46,609 bases of DNA from CARZYU01 sp964370085 (GTDB taxonomy: Bacteria > Bacillota_I > Bacilli_A > RF39 > UBA660). The notes beneath the pieces are model-generated. The model saw only the letters and a list, made by a program, of their open reading frames with translations. It was not told the origin of the DNA and searched no databases. Both the position numbers and the translations under genes were made by a program. Where the stretch lies: contig CAYJHI010000002.1 in NCBI GenBank assembly GCA_964370085.1, positions 1-46,609 on the forward strand, in the 5' to 3' direction. This document shows positions 43,373 through 46,609 of the stretch, one piece after another (positions within the stretch are counted from its first letter, which is position 1; the number at the start of each line of letters is the position of its first letter).

Positions 43373-44233
43373 ATGGAAAATGAAAAATTAATAGCAATTA
43401 GCAAAATATTCAATAGTGAAGAGATAAGAACGATATGGAACAAAGAGGATGAAAAATACTATATAAGTGTAGTAGATGTAGTTGGAGTTTTGTCTGAGAG
43501 TGAAAATCCTAGAGATTACTGGTATAAAGTGAAAAAGCGTGCTAATGATGAAGAAAAAATCGAACTGTCGACAATTTGTCGACAATTGAAATTAAAATCA
43601 AAAGATGGTAAATATCGTCTAACTGATGTATGCGATATAGAAGGAATGTTTAGAATTATACAATCTGTTCCAAGTAAAAATGCTGAACCGATTAAACAGT
43701 GGTTGGCGAAGCTTGGTAGTGAGCGAATAGATGAAACATTTGATCCTTCTTTAGCAGTGCAAAGATCTATTGATAATTATCGTATTAAAGGATATGATGA
43801 AAAATGGATTAGTGATAGAATAAGAACTATTCAAGATAGAAAGCGTTTAACTGATGTTTGGAAAGAAGGGGGTATTAAAGAAGAAAAAGAATATGCAATA
43901 TTAACAAATGAGATTTATAAAGAGTGGTCTAATATGACGGCGAAAGAATATAAAACATATAAAGGGCTTAGGAAAGAATCTCTTAGAGATAACATGACAG
44001 GGATGGAAGTGGCACTTACTAGTTTTGCAGAGGAAGCTGCATATCTACTTGCTAAAAAAAGAAATCCATATGGATTTAGTGAAAATAAAAAAGTTGCTAA
44101 ATTAGGTGGGAATGCTGCGAAGGTGGCTAGAGATAATTTTGAAAAAGTATATGGAGAGACAGTTGTAACTAAAATTAATAATTTAGATTATAAATATATT
44201 GAAGATGATAAAAGACTTGAAGAGAAGAGTTAA
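43373..44233 (+). CDS. Bro-N domain protein, antirepressor/DinD-like
   Basis: Protein of 286 residues. The N-terminal Bro-N domain (about 12-110, with YYISVVDVVGVL, RDYWYKVKKR, QLKLKSKDGKYRLTDV and KQWLAKLGSERI) is followed by a helical C-terminal part like that of DinD and phage antirepressors (GMEVALTSFAEEAAYLLAKK). Such proteins bind DNA or repressors and are common in phages and as solitary chromosomal genes. It has its own promoter and perfect ribosome binding site, and its stop lies inside the second copy of a direct repeat. It is the only gene here that looks like an insertion. Confidence 0.9.
   Translation: MENEKLIAISKIFNSEEIRTIWNKEDEKYYISVVDVVGVLSESENPRDYWYKVKKRANDEEKIELSTICRQLKLKSKDGKYRLTDVCDIEGMFRIIQSVPSKNAEPIKQWLAKLGSERIDETFDPSLAVQRSIDNYRIKGYDEKWISDRIRTIQDRKRLTDVWKEGGIKEEKEYAILTNEIYKEWSNMTAKEYKTYKGLRKESLRDNMTGMEVALTSFAEEAAYLLAKKRNPYGFSENKKVAKLGGNAAKVARDNFEKVYGETVVTKINNLDYKYIEDDKRLEEKS
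43566..43587. repeat. Tandem 11-bp repeat with TGTCGACA palindromes
   Basis: TGTCGACAATT occurs twice in a row (43566-43576 and 43577-43587), each with the palindrome TGTCGACA, spaced by exactly 11 bp. It lies inside the Bro-N coding region (residues STICRQL). Confidence 0.6.
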
Positions 44234-44266
44234 GAGTTTACTTTTAACTTTTTTTTTATTATAATT
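44228..44266 (+). repeat. Direct repeat copy 2: terminator of Bro-N gene plus -10 box
   Basis: 39-bp copy of the sequence at 43244, with nine T in place of eight and otherwise identical. It contains the Bro-N stop codon TAA (44231-44233), a terminator, and TATAAT at 44260-44265, which should serve the next gene. Confidence 0.9.
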
Positions 44267-44290
44267 GAAATAGAATAGAGTGAGGTATTT

Positions 44291-45526
44291 ATGCAAAATA
44301 ATAGATTAAGAAAAATATTTCAAATAATTATGATAGTAGGAGTTATTATTATAATTGTTCAATTAGGGATAATGGGTGTTACTTATTTACAAAGACAAGG
44401 TAGTATTGTTTATTCAGAGAGTGTTAATCAAAGTGTTGATGCTTTAGAGGGGTATATTACTGTAGGTAGTAGTGATTTTAAGAATAGTGATAATTATAGT
44501 TATGTAGAAGGATTACAAAAGGCTGTAATTAAGAAGTATGATTATGATCAGAATTTATTATGGGAAAAACAGTATGAGAGTGAATATAATAGTACTTTTA
44601 ATGGTGTAGTAGCACATAATAATTATTATTATGCAGTTGGTAGTATTGAGAGTAATGCTGTTCAAAATGCTGATGGTTTAACTGATGCGATTATTGTTAA
44701 GTATGATAGATTTGGGGAAGTTGTTGAAGAACAAGTGTTTCAAGTCTTAGGGGATTCTAAGTTTATGAAACTTGAAGTTCATGATGACTTTATTTATGTA
44801 GTGGGACAAAGTATTTTACCTCCTATGGATATTGGGGTTGCTTCTACTGGTGGAGGTGTACTTATTAAATATAGTACTAATCTTAATGAGGTTTGGAGAG
44901 CTAACTTTGGAGGGGCTAAATCAGGTGTTTTTAATGATTTAGAAGTTACTGGTGATGCAATATATGTTGTTGGTAAAGATGCTGCTAATACGGGTTTAAT
45001 TGTTAAATATGATATGAATGGTAATAGAGTGTTTGTTAAAAACTATGAGTTTACTGATTCGTTAGGTTTTTCATCTGTACTAATAGAAAATAATAATATG
45101 TTTGTAGCGGGTTCTAAAGGTTATGATAATGATGAAGATAAGATAGAGACAGAAGCATTATTTTTAACTTATGATTTAGATGGTAACTTAGTTGATGGTA
45201 AGACTTACAATCCTTCTTTAAGAAGTAGATATAATGTTATTAAAAAAGTAGGTAATGAGATATGGGCAGTTGGTCATACTGAGACATTAAACTTAGATGA
45301 GAGTACTGATGAGTTAAATGTATTTGATAAAGATGCCGTTATTAGTAAATATAGTTTATCTGGAGAAGAGTTAAGTACAAAGACAATAGTAGGTAATCAA
45401 GATGATTATTTTACTGATATACTTACGATTAATAGTGTTAATTATTTAGTTAGTTATAGTTCTTCTTCTGATTTAGAGTTTAAGAGTAATCAAAAAGACT
45501 TTATTCCTAATTTAATTATGGAATAA
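44291..45526 (+). CDS. Membrane-anchored beta-propeller-like surface protein
   Basis: Protein of 411 residues with one N-terminal membrane helix (about 9-31) and an outside domain built of about six repeats of 45-60 residues. Each ends in a pattern like IVKYDRFGEVV, LIKYSTNLNEVW, IVKYDMNGNRV or LTYDLDGNLV and is followed by a strand of the type YAVGS or IYVVGQ. This looks like a beta-propeller of the kind often called PQQ- or Kelch-like, but no family signature is clear. Start follows GAGGT. It is transcribed from the TATAAT in the second repeat copy. Probably a cell-surface protein, ligand unknown. Confidence 0.82.
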   Translation: MQNNRLRKIFQIIMIVGVIIIIVQLGIMGVTYLQRQGSIVYSESVNQSVDALEGYITVGSSDFKNSDNYSYVEGLQKAVIKKYDYDQNLLWEKQYESEYNSTFNGVVAHNNYYYAVGSIESNAVQNADGLTDAIIVKYDRFGEVVEEQVFQVLGDSKFMKLEVHDDFIYVVGQSILPPMDIGVASTGGGVLIKYSTNLNEVWRANFGGAKSGVFNDLEVTGDAIYVVGKDAANTGLIVKYDMNGNRVFVKNYEFTDSLGFSSVLIENNNMFVAGSKGYDNDEDKIETEALFLTYDLDGNLVDGKTYNPSLRSRYNVIKKVGNEIWAVGHTETLNLDESTDELNVFDKDAVISKYSLSGEELSTKTIVGNQDDYFTDILTINSVNYLVSYSSSSDLEFKSNQKDFIPNLIME

Positions 45527-45548
45527 GTCTTTTTCTTATATAACAAAA

Positions 45549-45574
45549 AAAAGTTGGAAATTAATCCAACTTTT
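45549..45574. terminator. Terminator shared by the surface protein and rpsD
   Basis: Stem AAAAGTTGGA / TCCAACTTTT with AATTAA loop; A and T runs on both sides serve the two convergent genes. Confidence 0.9.
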
Positions 45575-45575
45575 A

Positions 45576-46178
45576 TTATCTACTATAGAACTCAACGATC
45601 ATTGATTCATTAATATCGATATTTAATTCATTTCTTTCTGGTAATCTTACGAAAGTACCTTCAAGTTTGTTTTCATCGAATGTAACAAATTCTACACGTT
45701 TAGTTACTTTTTCTAGACTGTTTTTAACTGCTTTATGATCTTTAGATTTTTCTCTAAGACTAATAACAGTACCAACTTTAACTCTGTATGATGGAATATC
45801 AACTTTGTTTCCATTTACAGTTACGTGTCCATGGTTAACTAATTGTCTAGCAGCTCTTCTAGTGTCTGCTAAACCTAAACGATAAACAACGTTATCAAGA
45901 CGAGATTCTAATAATTTTAAGAAGTTCTCACCGTGAAGACCAGGCATCTTTGCTGCTTCATCAAAAGTCTTTCTAAATTGTCTTTCGTTTAATCCATACA
46001 TGAAACGAACTTTTTGTTTTTCTTTTAATTGAGTTCCGTAGTTAGAAAGTTTTGCCTTTCTAGCATTTCCATGTTGTCCAGGACCATATGGTTTTTTTAC
46101 TAGTTCTTTACCAGTTTCTGAAATTGAGAAACCAACACGTCTAGCTTGTTTGTAACTTGGGCCAGTATATCTTGCCAT
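45576..46178 (-). CDS. rpsD: 30S ribosomal protein S4
   Basis: Protein of 200 residues that starts small-subunit assembly by binding 16S rRNA. The N-terminus MARYTGPSYKQARRVG, the YGPGQHG segment and the S4 domain (ESRLDNVVYRLGLADTRRAARQLVNHGHV, here about residues 90-118) are standard. The start follows ATAGGAGGAATG. It stands alone on the minus strand, as in Bacillus where rpsD is separate and self-regulated by its leader. Confidence 0.98.
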   Translation of the reverse strand: MARYTGPSYKQARRVGFSISETGKELVKKPYGPGQHGNARKAKLSNYGTQLKEKQKVRFMYGLNERQFRKTFDEAAKMPGLHGENFLKLLESRLDNVVYRLGLADTRRAARQLVNHGHVTVNGNKVDIPSYRVKVGTVISLREKSKDHKAVKNSLEKVTKRVEFVTFDENKLEGTFVRLPERNELNIDINESMIVEFYSR

Positions 46179-46212
46179 TTTACATTCCTCCTATATATTT
46201 TTTTACATATAG

Positions 46213-46276
46213 ACTACATTATTTATACCGTTAAATAGGGAGTCCTTATTGTACTTTCGCTTTTACAGCTTGTAGT
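46213..46276 (-). promoter_or_regulatory. Probable S4 autoregulatory leader of rpsD
   Basis: The mRNA leader is about 160 bases long, unusual for this compact genome. On minus, ACTACA (46271-46276) can pair with TGTAGT (46213-46218), closing a folded domain of about 64 bases just before the ribosome binding site. In Bacillus S4 binds a structured rpsD leader and represses translation; position and size fit this, but I could not confirm the pseudoknot. Confidence 0.6.
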
Positions 46277-46343
46277 TACTTATTACTTTCAAAGGACACA
46301 TTAATTAACTTATAAATTGCTGTTAAGTAAATATGCAGTTATA

Positions 46344-46371
46344 ATTATATCACACTTTCTTTATTTTTCAA
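46344..46371 (-). promoter_or_regulatory. rpsD promoter
   Basis: On minus, TTGAAA (46366-46371), a 16-base spacer and TATAAT (46344-46349) with a TGA extension directly before it. One of the strongest promoters in the window, fitting a ribosomal protein gene. Confidence 0.85.
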
Positions 46372-46476
46372 CTCTTAATTGACTATTTCTTTTAAATATA
46401 AGGGTTTTTAGGTGAATATTCTACTTTATTTTTATATTTTGGTATGTTATTATTAGTTATATAGGATAGGTGACTT

Positions 46477-46609
46477 ATGGAAAATAGTAATAAGAAGAAA
46501 TTATATATGATACTAGCAATACTAGGAGGAGTACTTCTATTAGGAGGAGCTTCATATGCAGTATTAACTTTAGTATTAAGTGGAGATGTTGCTAATAAGT
46601 TAGTATTAG
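46477..46609 (+). CDS. Start of a membrane-anchored or secreted protein, 3'-truncated by window edge
   Basis: ATG at 46477 follows AGGTGA. The 44 visible residues have a basic start (NSNKKK), a membrane or signal helix (about 9-36, MILAILGGVLLLGGASYAV) and the beginning of an outside domain. No lipobox Cys is visible. The gene continues past the window, so no function can be given. Confidence 0.75.
   Translation, partial: MENSNKKKLYMILAILGGVLLLGGASYAVLTLVLSGDVANKLVL

Noticed and set aside
1..46609. tRNA or rRNA genes, CRISPR arrays, insertion sequences
   Set aside because: I saw no cloverleaf-like sequences, regularly spaced repeats, or transposase genes with inverted ends in the window.

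Overview
The window looks like chromosome from a low-GC, Gram-positive-type bacterium of the Bacillota (Bacilli). The evidence is AT-rich, densely packed genes with strong AGGAGG/AGGTGA ribosome binding sites, two T-box riboswitches, the trxB-yvcK-whiA block, YtxH/DUF948 genes, a FemX-type peptidoglycan branching enzyme, a YtgP/MurJ-type flippase and a Cse60-like small protein. An [FeFe] hydrogenase and a superoxide reductase point to an anaerobe. Tryptophan is read from TGG, AGG sits at conserved arginines, and none of the 45 complete genes ends in TGA (35 TAA, 10 TAG). I infer an uncultured, gut-type Bacilli lineage near the Mollicutes/RF39/Erysipelotrichia radiation, with a cell wall and an apparently standard code. 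The rank is not proven from this sequence.

Layout. 1-3120: the end of the str operon (partial fusA, then tuf). 3135-7740: a FemX enzyme, an unknown protein, desulfoferrodoxin (minus strand), PnuC, an RluA-type pseudouridine synthase, and a TM2 plus DUF2752 pair (minus strand). 7711-11893: a three-gene NADH-linked [FeFe] hydrogenase operon. 11892-13267: two divergent unknown genes around a long inverted repeat. 13316-24627: an HD hydrolase, then uvrB-radical SAM/SPASM, a membrane protein, uvrA-holin-like-lgt-trxB, and yvcK-whiA. 24619-27170: a minus-strand group (zinc-ribbon membrane protein, YhcC-type radical SAM protein, patatin). 27244-30878: a VanY carboxypeptidase and a GH31 protein lacking the usual acid/base aspartate. 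30901-33932: a leucine T-box, a small membrane protein and leuS. 33983-38545: an unknown helical protein, a Cse60-like protein, an unknown polytopic protein and a MurJ-like flippase. 38544-41780: a coiled-coil protein (minus strand), trmB, and a lipoprotein-acidic protein-DUF948-YtxH operon. 41806-46609: a tyrosine T-box with tyrS, a Bro-N antirepressor cassette between direct repeats, a propeller-like surface protein, rpsD with a long leader (minus strand), and the start of an anchored protein.

Most of this is ordinary core chromosome: translation (fusA, tuf, leuS, tyrS, rpsD, trmB, pseudouridine synthase), repair (uvrA, uvrB), envelope building (FemX, VanY, MurJ-like, Lgt with its lipoprotein substrates) and redox metabolism (hydrogenase, superoxide reductase, thioredoxin reductase). 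The observations most worth checking are the Bro-N gene flanked by 38/39-bp repeats of a terminator plus -10 box, the GH31 protein with Lys in place of the acid/base Asp, the EF-G with NKMG in place of NKMD, the complete absence of TGA stops, and a DUF2752 gene with no standard start codon. I did not see a clear new multi-gene defence or biosynthetic system.
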